Assembly: GCF_902364945.1 (NCBI RefSeq)
Contig: NZ_CABJFS010000006.1
Span: 1-64,000 of the forward strand
DNA length: 64,000 bases
Direction: 5' to 3'
From: Collinsella aerofaciens
Lineage (GTDB): Bacteria; Actinomycetota; Coriobacteriia; Coriobacteriales; Coriobacteriaceae
A program made the translations under genes and the position numbers. The notes below the pieces were generated by a model that saw only the letters and a program-made list of their open reading frames with translations, was not told the origin of the DNA and searched no databases. Shown in pieces: positions 42,578-51,223 of the stretch. The stretch's first letter is position 1. Every line of letters starts with the position of its first letter.

Positions 42578-42792
42578 GGCCAAAATATGGCAAATATGAG
42601 TACTGTCACTAAATCAGTAACAGCAAAATCAAGGAATTTTGGACTCGGAGGCGGCGTAAAGTAAGAAGATAATAAACAAATGTAGAATAACTAAGCATCA
42701 GGTTGGCGACACTGAGCGCAAAATCTGTCCGAGAGGCCAAAATTGCCTGTTACTAAATTGGTGGCAGTACTCATATTTGCCATATTTTGACC
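42578..42792. mobile_element. MITE-like inverted-repeat element, copy B
   Basis: 215 bp. The terminal inverted repeats match at 26 of 27 positions (GGCCAAAATATGGC then AAATATGAGTACT, and its complement). Similarity runs deeper, through TAGTAACAG and ATTTTGG, to about 70 bp on each side. No coding capacity. Copy A is at 10165-10390. Together with the following hairpins it fills the gap after the PD-(D/E)XK-like gene. Confidence 0.7.
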
Positions 42793-42842
42793 GGGGCACC
42801 CTAAGAAGGGCGCCCCGGAGCTCCCCGTAGGGGAGCTCCGGG
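42793..42842. other. Two adjacent GC-rich hairpins
   Basis: GGGGCACCC/GGGCGCCCC (42793-42816), then a perfect 13-bp stem CCCGGAGCTCCCC-GTA-GGGGAGCTCCGGG (42814-42842). They abut the MITE-like element. There is no T run, so termination is uncertain. Confidence 0.5.
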
Positions 42843-42914
42843 CTTCATAGGGGCATGAATAGCCCACTCCGACCTGCAAAATCTGTGCGCGCGATGCGAA
42901 TGACGCCCTTAACC

Positions 42915-42943
42915 TTAAACTTCAGCTTGAACTTAGCTATAAT
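42915..42943 (+). promoter_or_regulatory. Strong promoter of the solute-binding lipoprotein gene
   Basis: TTAAAC at 42915-42920 and a consensus TATAAT at 42938-42943 with a 17-bp spacer. The start would be near 42950, giving a leader of about 325 nt. Confidence 0.65.
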
Positions 42944-42949
42944 GCGCTA

Positions 42950-43274
42950 CGTTCCTACCAGGCTGTGGTTGCGGACGGACGAAATGCCCGTCCTAGTCCA
43001 AGACAGACGCGGTCAAAGGGATCCACGTAAGCGACCGCGTGCGCGCGGCGCGATCATGGCGCGTCCTAGATGTAAGCCGCACCGTCCGTTCTACTTTCTT
43101 TGGGGCAATACCGCCTCGCGGGCGAGCGGGTCAGTCGTGAAGGTGGCTGCGGCCTCCCGAGCAAACACCCCGGTGCGCAAGTGTGGGGTCAAATACCAGG
43201 TCAGCTGGTGGGAACAATCTGATATTCCGCGCAACGCACGGATCGTATACGACACAGAAGGCAGGGTAGTGGAC
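42950..43274 (+). other. Long structured leader or small RNA
   Basis: About 325 nt between a strong promoter and the lipoprotein start. It contains several stems (GGACGG/CCGTCC near 42975; ACGCGGTC/GACCGCGT near 43008-43042). A frame fused to the lipoprotein runs through it, but its translation is basic and unlike a protein. I do not recognise RNase P, tmRNA, SRP, 6S or a known riboswitch. Confidence 0.35.
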
Positions 43275-44300
43275 ATGGTGAGGGGCAGCTTGATGCACGC
43301 GGCTCGGTTAGGTGCTGGGACCGCAGCGGTCATCGCCGTTTTGGGCCTGAGCGGATGCGCGTTCAACCCGCTGTCTACGTTCACGACTCCCACGATCGAC
43401 CAGATCGAGTACGAGACCGTCACGCCCACGGTGTCGGATGATGCCCTGGTCACTCCCGGTACCCTGACGGTTGCCCTCGATACCTCCGATGCGCCGCAGG
43501 CCATGCAGGGCGCTGACGGCGAGCTCACGGGGTATGCAGTCGACGCTGCCCGCGCCCTCGCAAGCCGTATGGGCCTTAAGGTCGCCTTTGTCGATGCGTC
43601 CTCGGCAGGTTCCGCGCTCGGCGACAAAAAGGCTGATATCTTTATCGGCGAGATCAACTCCACGGACGGGGACGTTAGCTCGCTCGGCACCTGCCTGTAC
43701 GATGCCGCTTCCGTGTTCGGTAAAACCAGCGATGGTGGGTCGCTAAGCGTTTCCACCGATACCCTTAACACGTCTACTCTGGGTGTCCAGATGTCCTCGG
43801 CCTCGCAGGAGGCGCTTGCTAAGCAGAGCATCGCCGCCAACCAAAAGACTTACTCCAACATCAACGAGTGCTTTGAGGCACTCGAGTCCGGCGAGGTCGA
43901 CTATGTAATCTGCGACTCCACGGCCGGCGGCTACCTTGCACGCCTGATGAGCGAGGTCTCCTATGCCGGTTCGCTCGAGGCGCCCTCGACGCTTGGTGTT
44001 GCGGGCCTCTCGTCCAATGACGAACTGTGCCGTGCCGTGAGCGATGCCCTCGACGGTATTACGGCCGACGGCACGCTCGAGGCGGTCCACTCTGTCTGGT
44101 ATGGCAGGATGCCCTACGACCTCACCACTAAGACGGTTTCGGGCGCTAACGTGCAGCCGGGCGACTCTGAGTCCAGTGAGACCGCATCCTCCGACAGCGA
44201 GTCCTCCGATTCCAACAATGAGACCGCATCCTCCGAAGACAAATCGTCCAGCCAGGAAGGCACCATCACCGACGACGACATTAACAAACTTAATAGCTAG
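43275..44300 (+). CDS. Extracellular solute-binding lipoprotein (family 3-like)
   Basis: 341 residues from the ATG at 43275 (43293 is an alternative). The signal ends in the lipobox VLGLSGC, so Cys is lipidated. The periplasmic-binding fold of the amino-acid type shows GTLTVALDTSDAPQAM, GYAVDAARALASRMGL and CFEALESGEVDYVICDS. The C-terminal 50 residues are Ser/Glu/Asp-rich and disordered. No permease or ATPase gene is adjacent, so it either serves a transporter encoded elsewhere or acts as a sensor. The ligand may be an amino acid, but it is not defined. Confidence 0.82.
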   Translation: MVRGSLMHAARLGAGTAAVIAVLGLSGCAFNPLSTFTTPTIDQIEYETVTPTVSDDALVTPGTLTVALDTSDAPQAMQGADGELTGYAVDAARALASRMGLKVAFVDASSAGSALGDKKADIFIGEINSTDGDVSSLGTCLYDAASVFGKTSDGGSLSVSTDTLNTSTLGVQMSSASQEALAKQSIAANQKTYSNINECFEALESGEVDYVICDSTAGGYLARLMSEVSYAGSLEAPSTLGVAGLSSNDELCRAVSDALDGITADGTLEAVHSVWYGRMPYDLTTKTVSGANVQPGDSESSETASSDSESSDSNNETASSEDKSSSQEGTITDDDINKLNS

Positions 44301-44366
44301 TTATTGCTAGGGGTGGTGTCTCCTATACGTTGGAAAGGACGCCTCTTCACGGTTTCAACACGCACT

Positions 44367-44400
44367 GCCGGGCTTCCCCAATAGGGGAGCCCGGCTTTTT
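44367..44400 (+). terminator. Terminator of the lipoprotein gene
   Basis: GCCGGGCTTCCCC pairs with GGGGAGCCCGGC around AATA, followed by T5. The rest of the 317-bp gap to hpf holds a small hairpin (CGCACTTT/AAAGTGCG near 44475) and the unassigned hpf promoter. Confidence 0.85.
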
Positions 44401-44617
44401 CATCCCTATAAAACCAGCAGGTCAAAGCCAATTTTCGGGACCAAATACAAAGCCGTCGGCTCCCTTCTATAGCGCACTTTGCCACAGAAAAGTGCGAGAC
44501 TTCGGTATGCGGTATCAAGCAATCGTTATTCGGGTCTTTGGGAATCCGCGTGATTAAATGCACGGCAATGGGTACATAGCCAGTACAGTAAGTCCCCGAG
44601 GCAGATTGGAGCCACGT

Positions 44618-45202
44618 ATGGATATCAAGGTTTCTGGACGCAAGACGACGGTAACCGATGCTCTGCGTGCGCATGTGGATGAGAAGATCGGCGAGGCGCT
44701 CAAGGTTTTCGATATCGAGCCCATGACGGTCGACGTTGTACTTCGCTATGAGAAGAACCCCTCGAACCCCAACCCGGCAATCGTCGAGGTTACGGTTCGC
44801 GCCCGCGGTTCGGTGATTCGCGTTGCCGAGCATGGTGCAGATATGTACGCCGCCATCGACCTCTCCGCCGATAAGGTCACCCGCCAGCTGCGCAAGTTCA
44901 AGACCAAGGTTGTGGACAACCGCCAGGGTGGTGCCAGCGCAGCGGATGTTGCACCGGTCGAGCGTGTCGAGGATCTGGCCGACCTGCTGCTGCCCGAGGA
45001 GGAGGACGACCTGCTCGTCCGCGAGAAGGTTATCGACGTCACCCCGATGACTGAGGAGCAGGCGCTGGTGCAGACCGATCTGCTGGGCCACGACTTCTAC
45101 GTGTTCGAGAACGCGACGACCGGTCTCATCAATGTGGTGTATCACCGTAAGAATGGTGGATATGGCATCATCAAGCCCCGCATCGAAACACTTGACGAGT
45201 AA
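44618..45202 (+). CDS. hpf: Long-form ribosome hibernation promoting factor
   Basis: 194 residues from the ATG at 44618 (TTGGAG upstream). The N-terminal domain is MDIKVSGRKTTVTDALRAHVDEKIGEALKVF, the S30AE fold. The C-terminal domain DFYVFENATTGLINVVYHRKNGGYGIIKPR dimerises ribosomes in long-form HPF. It makes inactive 100S ribosomes in stationary phase. Monocistronic, with two stacked hairpins after it. Confidence 0.94.
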   Translation: MDIKVSGRKTTVTDALRAHVDEKIGEALKVFDIEPMTVDVVLRYEKNPSNPNPAIVEVTVRARGSVIRVAEHGADMYAAIDLSADKVTRQLRKFKTKVVDNRQGGASAADVAPVERVEDLADLLLPEEEDDLLVREKVIDVTPMTEEQALVQTDLLGHDFYVFENATTGLINVVYHRKNGGYGIIKPRIETLDE

Positions 45203-45206
45203 AATA

Positions 45207-45263
45207 CGTTAACTTGCATGAGTTAACGGTTGGCGGCCATCCCATGCGGGTGGCCGCCTTTTT
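45207..45263 (+). terminator. Stacked hairpins and terminator after hpf
   Basis: CGTTAACT-TGCATG-AGTTAACG (45207-45228) is followed by GGCGGCCATCCC/GGGTGGCCGCC and T5 (45232-45263). Confidence 0.85.
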
Positions 45264-45281
45264 ACGTAAGGAGTCGCTTTG

Positions 45282-46235
45282 ATGGACAAGGCCGCATCCG
45301 CCGGTCATTCGGACCGTTGCCGCATCGTCGTCGATACCTGCTGCGACTTTAGCCCCGAGGTCGCCGCGAACCTCGATGTCGATATCTTGGGTTTCCCCTT
45401 CATTATCGATGGCGAGGAGCGCACGGATGACATCTGGTCGAGCATCACACCCAAGGAGTTTTACGATCGCATGCGCGCCGGTGCCCGCGTGTCCACCTCG
45501 GCTGTGTCGCTCGGTCGCTATATCGAGTTCTTTACCGAGTGCGCCAAAGAGGGCACGCCCACGGTCTACCTGTGCTTTACCTCGGCGCTGTCGTCGAGCT
45601 ACAACTCCGCGTGCCAGGCGGCGGACGCCGTGCGTGCCGAGTATCCCAACTTTGAGCTGTACGTGGTCGACAACGCTCTGCCCTGCGCGACCGGCGCGCT
45701 CTTGGCGCTCGAGGCCGTGCGCCAGCGTTCGGCGGGACTGACCGCCAAGCAGCTGGTCGACTGGGCAAACGAGGCTAAGACCTATGTCCACGGTTACTTT
45801 ACGCTCGAGAGCTTTGACGCGCTGGCTGCCGGCGGCCGCATTCCGCCCGCGGCGGCACAGCTCACGGCAAAGCTCGACGTCAAACCCGAGCTGTCCTACG
45901 ACCTGGCCGGCTCGCTGTCGCTGATCGGCGTCAACCGCGGTCGCAAGAAGGCGCTCAAGTCCATTCTCAAGTCGTTCCGCGAGAACTATGTGCCCGATCG
46001 CACCATGCCCATCGCCATTATGACGGCCGATGCCGAAAAGGACGGCGACTGGCTCGAAGCCGCCATCCGCAAGGAGGAGGGTTGCGCCGACGTCACGATC
46101 ATTCGCAGCTCCGTGGGTCCCACCATTGGCTCGCACGTGGGCCCCGGCATGGTGGCCTGCGCGTTTTGGGGTAAGAACCGCGCCGACAAGGCGTCGCTTT
46201 CCGACCGCATCGCCCGCCGCGTGCGCGGTCAGTAG
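45282..46235 (+). CDS. DegV-family fatty-acid-binding protein
   Basis: 317 residues from the ATG at 45282 (AAGGAG upstream). Family features are VVDTCCDFSPEV at the start, VSTSAVSLGRYIEFF, YLCFTSALSSSYNSACQAA, and HVGPGMVACAFWG near the end. DegV proteins bind a fatty acid and act as the FakB carrier for the FakA kinase in Firmicutes. No fakA is nearby. It stands alone. Confidence 0.9.
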   Translation: MDKAASAGHSDRCRIVVDTCCDFSPEVAANLDVDILGFPFIIDGEERTDDIWSSITPKEFYDRMRAGARVSTSAVSLGRYIEFFTECAKEGTPTVYLCFTSALSSSYNSACQAADAVRAEYPNFELYVVDNALPCATGALLALEAVRQRSAGLTAKQLVDWANEAKTYVHGYFTLESFDALAAGGRIPPAAAQLTAKLDVKPELSYDLAGSLSLIGVNRGRKKALKSILKSFRENYVPDRTMPIAIMTADAEKDGDWLEAAIRKEEGCADVTIIRSSVGPTIGSHVGPGMVACAFWGKNRADKASLSDRIARRVRGQ

Positions 46236-46333
46236 GCAAGTAACGCGGCCGTAATCGATCCCAACTCACAGCCCAAACGCTGGCACCGAGTATTCAACCT
46301 GGTAATAACACCCAACCCAAAAGGAAAGGTTTC

Positions 46334-47413
46334 ATGGCAAACAAGCTCTCTGTCGCATTTATCGGCACCGGAATCATGGGTGCCCCCATCGCCGGCCACA
46401 TTCTGGACGCCGGCTATCTCGTCACGGTCAACAACCGCACTAAGTCCAAGGCGGCGGCGCTTATCGAGCACGGCGCAGTCTGGGCCGATACGCCGGCAGA
46501 TGCCGTGGCGAACGCCGACGTCGTCTTTACCATGGTGGGTTATCCCTCCGAGGTCGAGGAGCTCTACCTGGCGGGCGACGGCCTGCTGGCCTGCACTAAG
46601 CCCGGCGCGGTGCTGATCGACCTCACCACGAGCTCGCCCGAGCTCGCCCGTGACATTGCCGAGGCCGCCCAGGTTTCCGGCCGCATGGCGTTTGACTGCC
46701 CCGTCACCGGCGGCGAGTCGGGTGCTATCGCCGGCACGCTTACGGCTATCGTTGGCGCTACCGAAAACGACATCGCGCCGGTCCGCGACATCCTTGCCAC
46801 CTTTGCGGCCAACATCTGCTGCTTCGACGGTGCCGGCAAGGGCCAGGCTGCCAAGCTCGCCAACCAGGTGTCGCTGGGCGCCTGCATGGTCGGCATGGCA
46901 GACGCCATGGCATTTGCCGAGCTGGGCGGCCTTGATCTGGAGAAGACCCGTCAGATGATCCTGGGCGGTACCGGCAAGTCCGGCGCCATGGAGAGCCTGG
47001 CTCCCAAGGCGCTCGACGGCGACTACAAGCCCGGCTTTATGGTCGAGCACTTCATTAAGGACCTGCGTCTGGCGCTCGCCTACGCCGATGACCGCGAGCT
47101 CGCGCTGCCCGGCGCCGACGTTGCCTTTACGCTCTACGACATGCTCGACGCCATCGGTGGCGCCAAACTGGGCACCCAGGCCATCACGGTCCTCTACAAG
47201 GAGGAGGCCGATGCCATCGCCGCCGGTCTGGACTGGTCGCAGTATCGTCCCGAAGAGCACGGTGCTCACGAGGACGGCTGCGGTTGCGGCGAGCACGGCG
47301 ACGACCATGAGTGCGGTTGCGGCCACCATCACGGCAAGGACCACGAGTGCTGCGGCGGCCACGGCCATGACGACGGCCACGAGTGCTGCTGCGGCCACCA
47401 TCACGGGGAGTAG
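46334..47413 (+). CDS. Beta-hydroxyacid dehydrogenase with His/Cys-rich tail
   Basis: 359 residues after AAAAGGAAAGG. It belongs to the 3-hydroxyisobutyrate dehydrogenase family: NAD(P) site FIGTGIMGAPIAGHIL, substrate site DCPVTGGESGA and catalytic Lys in GKGQAAKLANQ. From about residue 310 it has a tail of His/Cys/Gly/Asp (repeats of CGCG, HHHG, GHGHDD) with no counterpart in typical members of about 290 residues. The tail resembles metal-storage segments in Ni or Zn chaperones. The substrate is probably a short 3-hydroxy acid (tartronate semialdehyde or hydroxyisobutyrate type). A small membrane protein gene follows after 5 bp. Confidence 0.88.
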   Translation: MANKLSVAFIGTGIMGAPIAGHILDAGYLVTVNNRTKSKAAALIEHGAVWADTPADAVANADVVFTMVGYPSEVEELYLAGDGLLACTKPGAVLIDLTTSSPELARDIAEAAQVSGRMAFDCPVTGGESGAIAGTLTAIVGATENDIAPVRDILATFAANICCFDGAGKGQAAKLANQVSLGACMVGMADAMAFAELGGLDLEKTRQMILGGTGKSGAMESLAPKALDGDYKPGFMVEHFIKDLRLALAYADDRELALPGADVAFTLYDMLDAIGGAKLGTQAITVLYKEEADAIAAGLDWSQYRPEEHGAHEDGCGCGEHGDDHECGCGHHHGKDHECCGGHGHDDGHECCCGHHHGE

Positions 47414-47418
47414 CGCCC

Positions 47419-47847
47419 ATGAACTGGACGTTCGTGGTGCTTGCGCTGGTGCTCTTTCTCTTTGCGATCTACATCGGCTTTTTGTGCGGCCAGTGGGCCT
47501 GCGAAAAGCGCGTCATCACCAAACGCGACTACTGGATCGCCAACTTTGCAGGAGCGGCGGCAGTCGTCCTGCTGACCTGGGTGTTCTCGCTGTTCCCGCT
47601 GGTGCAGTTTGCGCCGATCGGCTGGCTCGGCGGCTTTATCGCCGGCCTTAAGATGAGCTTTGGCGAGTCCGTCGGTCCGTGGCGCAAGCACGACGAGGTC
47701 TTTAACGTCAACAAAGCCCATCGTGCCGCCGCCGACGCGGGCGATGCCGAGGAGCGCCGCCGTGCGCGTCGCAATGGCGCGGCCGACCGACAGCTCATCT
47801 CGATCACCGATGACAGCAAGGGTGCCGACAAGCACGCTAAGAAATAG
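47419..47847 (+). CDS. Small two-helix membrane protein
   Basis: 142 residues from the ATG at 47419, only 5 bp after the dehydrogenase stop. Two hydrophobic helices (WTFVVLALVLFLFAIYIGFLCGQ and WIANFAGAAAVVLLTWVFSLFPL) are followed by a basic, probably cytoplasmic tail. I do not recognise the family. Spacing suggests an operon with the dehydrogenase and the next HEAT-like protein. Confidence 0.75.
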   Translation: MNWTFVVLALVLFLFAIYIGFLCGQWACEKRVITKRDYWIANFAGAAAVVLLTWVFSLFPLVQFAPIGWLGGFIAGLKMSFGESVGPWRKHDEVFNVNKAHRAAADAGDAEERRRARRNGAADRQLISITDDSKGADKHAKK

Positions 47848-47862
47848 TAAGAAGAGGTAACT

Positions 47863-48561
47863 ATGGCAGAAAACAAAGACGAACAGCTCACCGACGAGGA
47901 GCTGGCACAGCTTCAGCTGGCAGAGGAGAACGAGAACGCCGTCGACCGCCTGGTCCAGGAGCTCGGCTGCCCCACGCGCCGCATCCGCCAGTTTGCCGCC
48001 CGCGTGCTGCACTTGCTTGCCGAGCGCGATCCGCAGCGCGTCGTGCCCTGCGTGCCCGCGCTGATCGAGGCGCTCGATCGCCCCGAGGCGCAGACCCGCT
48101 GGGAGGCCCTCGATGCCTTGGCGGCGCTCGCCACCACCTGCCCCGAGCAGCTGGGCGATGCCTTTGAGGGCGCCGAGACCGCGCTGTTCGACGAGATTTC
48201 CTCCACGCTGCGCTATGCCGCCTTCCGCCTGCTGTGCGTGTGGGGCGCCACGAGCGTCGAGCGTTCGCGCGAGGCTTGGCCCATCCTGGACGAGGCCATC
48301 CAGTGCTACCACGGTGACCTTGAGTATCGTGACATGCTCGGTTGCCTGTACGAGTTTGGTCAGGGCGAGATCGACGCCGAGGTTGCCGAGAAGCTTGCGC
48401 TGCGCCTTAAGTTCGATGCCGAGAACGGTAAGGGCAGCTATCTCAAGGCCCGTTCGAGCGAGATTTGCGAAATGCTTGTTAAACGTTTTGGCCTGGATCT
48501 CTCCAAAAAGAAGAAGCGTGCTAGCGTTAAAAAATCTGACGACGCCGAAGACGAGGAGTAA
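47863..48561 (+). CDS. HEAT-like repeat protein
   Basis: 232 residues after AAGAAGAGG. Helical pairs such as TRRIRQFAARVLHLLAERDPQRVVPCVPALIEALDRPEAQTRWEALDALAAL look like two or three HEAT/PBS-lyase-type repeats. The C-terminus is Lys-rich, then acidic. It is cytoplasmic, with no catalytic motif, and is probably a scaffold. It lies between a membrane protein and the isocitrate dehydrogenase, 15 bp and 6 bp away, so all four probably share a transcript. Confidence 0.8.
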   Translation: MAENKDEQLTDEELAQLQLAEENENAVDRLVQELGCPTRRIRQFAARVLHLLAERDPQRVVPCVPALIEALDRPEAQTRWEALDALAALATTCPEQLGDAFEGAETALFDEISSTLRYAAFRLLCVWGATSVERSREAWPILDEAIQCYHGDLEYRDMLGCLYEFGQGEIDAEVAEKLALRLKFDAENGKGSYLKARSSEICEMLVKRFGLDLSKKKKRASVKKSDDAEDEE

Positions 48562-48567
48562 CAGATT

Positions 48568-49653
48568 ATGGCGCACGATGTAGTCCTGATTCCCGGTGAC
48601 GGTATCGGTCCCGAGATTACGCAGGCCATGCGCCGCGTGGTCGAGGCCACCGGTGTCCAGATTAACTGGAATGTCCAGGAGGCCGGCGCCGGCGTCATGG
48701 ACGAGTTTGGCACGCCGCTGCCCCAACATGTGCTCGATGCGGTTGCCGAGACTAAGGTCGCCATCAAGGGGCCCATCACCACGCCGGTCGGCACGGGTTT
48801 CCGCAGCGTCAATGTTGCTCTGCGTAAGCACTTCGATCTGTACGCCTGCGTGCGCCCCTGCCTGTCGCAGCCGGGCGACGGCTCGCGCTTCCGTGACGTC
48901 GACCTGGTCATCGTGCGCGAGAACACCGAGGACCTCTACGCCGGTATCGAGTTCGATGAGGGCGCTGCCGAGGTCGAGGAGCTTTCGCAGCTCGTCGAGC
49001 GCTCGGGCCAGAAGACCTTCGCCGCGGATTCCGCCATCTCGATCAAACCCATCTCCATCGCCAAGAGCCGCCGCATTGTGGAGTACGCCTTTGAGTACGC
49101 CCGCCGTTGCGGTCGCAAAAAGGTGACGGCCGTGCACAAGGCCAACATCATGAAGGCAACCGACGGCCTGTTCCTGCGCGTTGCGCGCGAGGTGGCCGCC
49201 AACTATCCCGACATTGAGTTCAACGACAAGATCGTCGACGCCACCTGCATGGGCCTGGTCCAGAACCCCAACGACTTCGATGTCCTGGTGCTGCCCAACC
49301 TGTACGGCGACATCGTGAGCGACCTGTGCGCCGGCCTGGTGGGCGGCTTAGGGATGGCCCCCGGCTCCAACATCGGTGCCGACTGTGCCATCTTTGAGGC
49401 GACGCACGGCTCCGCTCCCGATATTGCTGGTCAGGATATCGCCAACCCCACGGCCGAGATTCTCTCTGCCGCGATGATGCTCGATCACCTAGGCGAGAAC
49501 GACGCGGCCAATCGCATTCGTGCCGCCGTCTCTGCCACGCTCGACGAGGGCGAGCAGGTTACCGGTGACGTGCGTCGTGCCCAGACCGGCTCCGTTGAGG
49601 GCGCTGTGGGTACGCAGGCATTTGCCGATGCCGTTATCGCGCACCTGGCCTAA
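48568..49653 (+). CDS. NAD-type isocitrate dehydrogenase (isocitrate/isopropylmalate family)
   Basis: 361 residues after GACGAGGAG. Family motifs are [54 protein letters not shown] and the C-terminal [19 protein letters not shown]. The size and the [13 protein letters not shown] pattern fit NAD-dependent isocitrate dehydrogenase better than LeuB; homoisocitrate dehydrogenase is a less likely alternative. It would make 2-oxoglutarate for glutamate. No aconitase or citrate synthase is adjacent in this window. Confidence 0.85.
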   Translation: MAHDVVLIPGDGIGPEITQAMRRVVEATGVQINWNVQEAGAGVMDEFGTPLPQHVLDAVAETKVAIKGPITTPVGTGFRSVNVALRKHFDLYACVRPCLSQPGDGSRFRDVDLVIVRENTEDLYAGIEFDEGAAEVEELSQLVERSGQKTFAADSAISIKPISIAKSRRIVEYAFEYARRCGRKKVTAVHKANIMKATDGLFLRVAREVAANYPDIEFNDKIVDATCMGLVQNPNDFDVLVLPNLYGDIVSDLCAGLVGGLGMAPGSNIGADCAIFEATHGSAPDIAGQDIANPTAEILSAAMMLDHLGENDAANRIRAAVSATLDEGEQVTGDVRRAQTGSVEGAVGTQAFADAVIAHLA

Positions 49654-49712
49654 GGCATGCACACTGCAAACGCCTAAATAGTACTTAAGTGTTTGCGTAT
49701 AACCTAAGAATC

Positions 49713-49746
49713 AATACGCCCGGCGCTCTGTCGGGCGTATTCTATT
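49713..49746 (+). terminator. Terminator of the 46.3-49.7 kb transcript
   Basis: AATACGCCCG pairs with CGGGCGTATT, followed by CTATT. Confidence 0.65.
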
Positions 49747-49779
49747 GGGGACTATGTTTCCTAACAAGGAGTAACCGAT

Positions 49780-50865
49780 ATGGGTCTGATTCAAAAGAAG
49801 GACGAGAAGGACGAGATCGACGGCATCCAGATCATCGAGCGCGGCGAAGGACCCGACGGTGACGAGGACGAGAAGATCGACCTGGTCGCCGGTACGTCTG
49901 CCGAGCACATTGCCGCCGGCACGACGGCCGAGGAGGAGGACGCCCGACTGGAGGCTCGGATTGCCGCGGATGCCGCTGACGAGAACCTCATGCCCGAGGA
50001 GCAGGATGAGGACAGCGACTCCGACGTGGACGACCACGCTTGCAAGCACAAGAAGACGATGATTGCCGCCTTTGTAGTTGCAGTCGTGATCGCTGCCGTG
50101 GTCGGCTTCTTTATTGGCAACGGTGGTTTTGGCGGCAAGGGCGTCGGCTCGGCGACCCTGACCGAGGACCAGCTCGATTCGACCGTGGCGAGCTACAGCT
50201 ACAACGGCAAGAAGAGCGACATCACCGCGCGCGAGGCCATCGAGAGCCAGTACAGCCTCGATACCGTCAAGGATAGCGATGGCAACTACACCGCTCCTTC
50301 TGCCGACGTCATCCTGTCCTATGTGCGCAACAAGATCCTGCTCGACGCTGCCGAGGACGAGGGCATTACCGTCTCTTCTAAGGAGATGAAGAAGTACGCC
50401 GAGGATTCCATCGGCACTTCGGACTACAAGACCATGGCCACGCAGTACGGCGTGTCCAAGGACCAGGCCAAGCAGATCGTCCGTCAGTCCGCGACGCTGC
50501 AAAAGCTCTACAAGAAGAAGGTGGGCGATAGCTCTGCAAGCATGCCGACCGCCCCGACCGAGCCTGCTGACGGCAACGAGGAGACCGCGAGCAAGGACTA
50601 CGCCGACTACATCATCAAACTTGCCGGCGACGAGTGGGATAGCTCGAAGGGCACCTGGAAGGACGCCGACAGCACCTATGCTAAGGCCTTCGCCGACGAT
50701 GCCTTTACCGCCGATAGCGCCACCTATAAGCAGGCCATGACTGCCTATTACACTGCTTACCAGCAGTATTCTTCGCAGGCTTCGAGCGCCAGCTCCAAGT
50801 GGACCGAGTATGCCAACGGCCTGTACGCCAAGGCCAACATCAGCATCTACGGCCTGTTTGCGTAA
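49780..50865 (+). CDS. Membrane-anchored SurA/PrsA-like protein without PPIase domain
   Basis: 361 residues after CAAGGAG. An acidic cytoplasmic N-terminus (residues 1-85) precedes one membrane helix (TMIAAFVVAVVIAAVVGFFIG, about 90-110). The extracytoplasmic region has a SurA N-terminal-like helical part (SADVILSYVRNKILLDAAEDEGITVSSKEMKKYAED...VSKDQAKQIVRQSATLQKLYKK). No parvulin domain is seen, and the C-terminus is Ser/Tyr-rich. It may be a secretion chaperone or scaffold at the outer face of the membrane. Single gene with its own terminator. Confidence 0.75.
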   Translation: MGLIQKKDEKDEIDGIQIIERGEGPDGDEDEKIDLVAGTSAEHIAAGTTAEEEDARLEARIAADAADENLMPEEQDEDSDSDVDDHACKHKKTMIAAFVVAVVIAAVVGFFIGNGGFGGKGVGSATLTEDQLDSTVASYSYNGKKSDITAREAIESQYSLDTVKDSDGNYTAPSADVILSYVRNKILLDAAEDEGITVSSKEMKKYAEDSIGTSDYKTMATQYGVSKDQAKQIVRQSATLQKLYKKKVGDSSASMPTAPTEPADGNEETASKDYADYIIKLAGDEWDSSKGTWKDADSTYAKAFADDAFTADSATYKQAMTAYYTAYQQYSSQASSASSKWTEYANGLYAKANISIYGLFA

Positions 50866-50906
50866 GATTTGCCCGAGCTACCGAGCGCGAAGCTGATATA
50901 TCTGAT

Positions 50907-50946
50907 TAAGCCCGCTAGAACGGATGTCGTTCTAGCGGGCTTATTG
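50907..50946. terminator. Convergent terminator
   Basis: A perfect 15-bp stem, TAAGCCCGCTAGAAC with GTTCTAGCGGGCTTA, between the SurA-like gene and the XRE/DUF2975 pair on the other strand. Confidence 0.8.
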
Positions 50947-50977
50947 CGTTTAGGCGCTGGTGGCTAAATTATGTCTA

Positions 50978-51214
50978 TTAATCTTTAAGTCCAAAGAGGT
51001 TATCGGCTTCATCGTCAGGCATATATTCCAGTACATCGCCCGGTTGGCAGTCGAGTGCCCGGCATATCGCGTCAAGAGTTGAAAAGCGCACGGCAGAAAC
51101 CTTGCCCGTCTTGATGCGCGACATATTGACCTGGGAGATACCCACGCGTTCCGCAAGCTCTTTGGATGAAATCTTGCGTTCGGCAAGCATGCGGTCGAGC
51201 CGCAGAATAATCAT
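50978..51214 (-). CDS. Small XRE-family regulator
   Basis: 78 residues after AGGGGGAA. A single helix-turn-helix of the Cro/cI type: LAERKISSKELAERVGISQVNMSRIKTGKVSAVRFSTLDAICRALDCQPGDVLEYM. It lies 9 bp after the DUF2975 gene on the same strand. This pair is widespread in Firmicutes and Actinobacteria (YoaS-YozG type), where the role is unsettled. It probably controls its own operon. Confidence 0.9.
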   Translation of the reverse strand: MIILRLDRMLAERKISSKELAERVGISQVNMSRIKTGKVSAVRFSTLDAICRALDCQPGDVLEYMPDDEADNLFGLKD

Positions 51215-51223
51215 GGATTCCCC

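Noticed and set aside
42950-43274. Known RNA (RNase P, tmRNA, SRP, 6S) in the lipoprotein leader
   Set aside because: None of the conserved elements of these RNAs could be found by eye.
42855-43274. Upstream extension of the lipoprotein to 42855
   Set aside because: It would remove the N-terminal signal peptide position and add a basic, non-protein-like stretch across the promoter.
48568-49653. Annotation as 3-isopropylmalate dehydrogenase (leuB)
   Set aside because: No leu genes nearby and the substrate-loop pattern [14 protein letters not shown] fits NAD-isocitrate dehydrogenase better.
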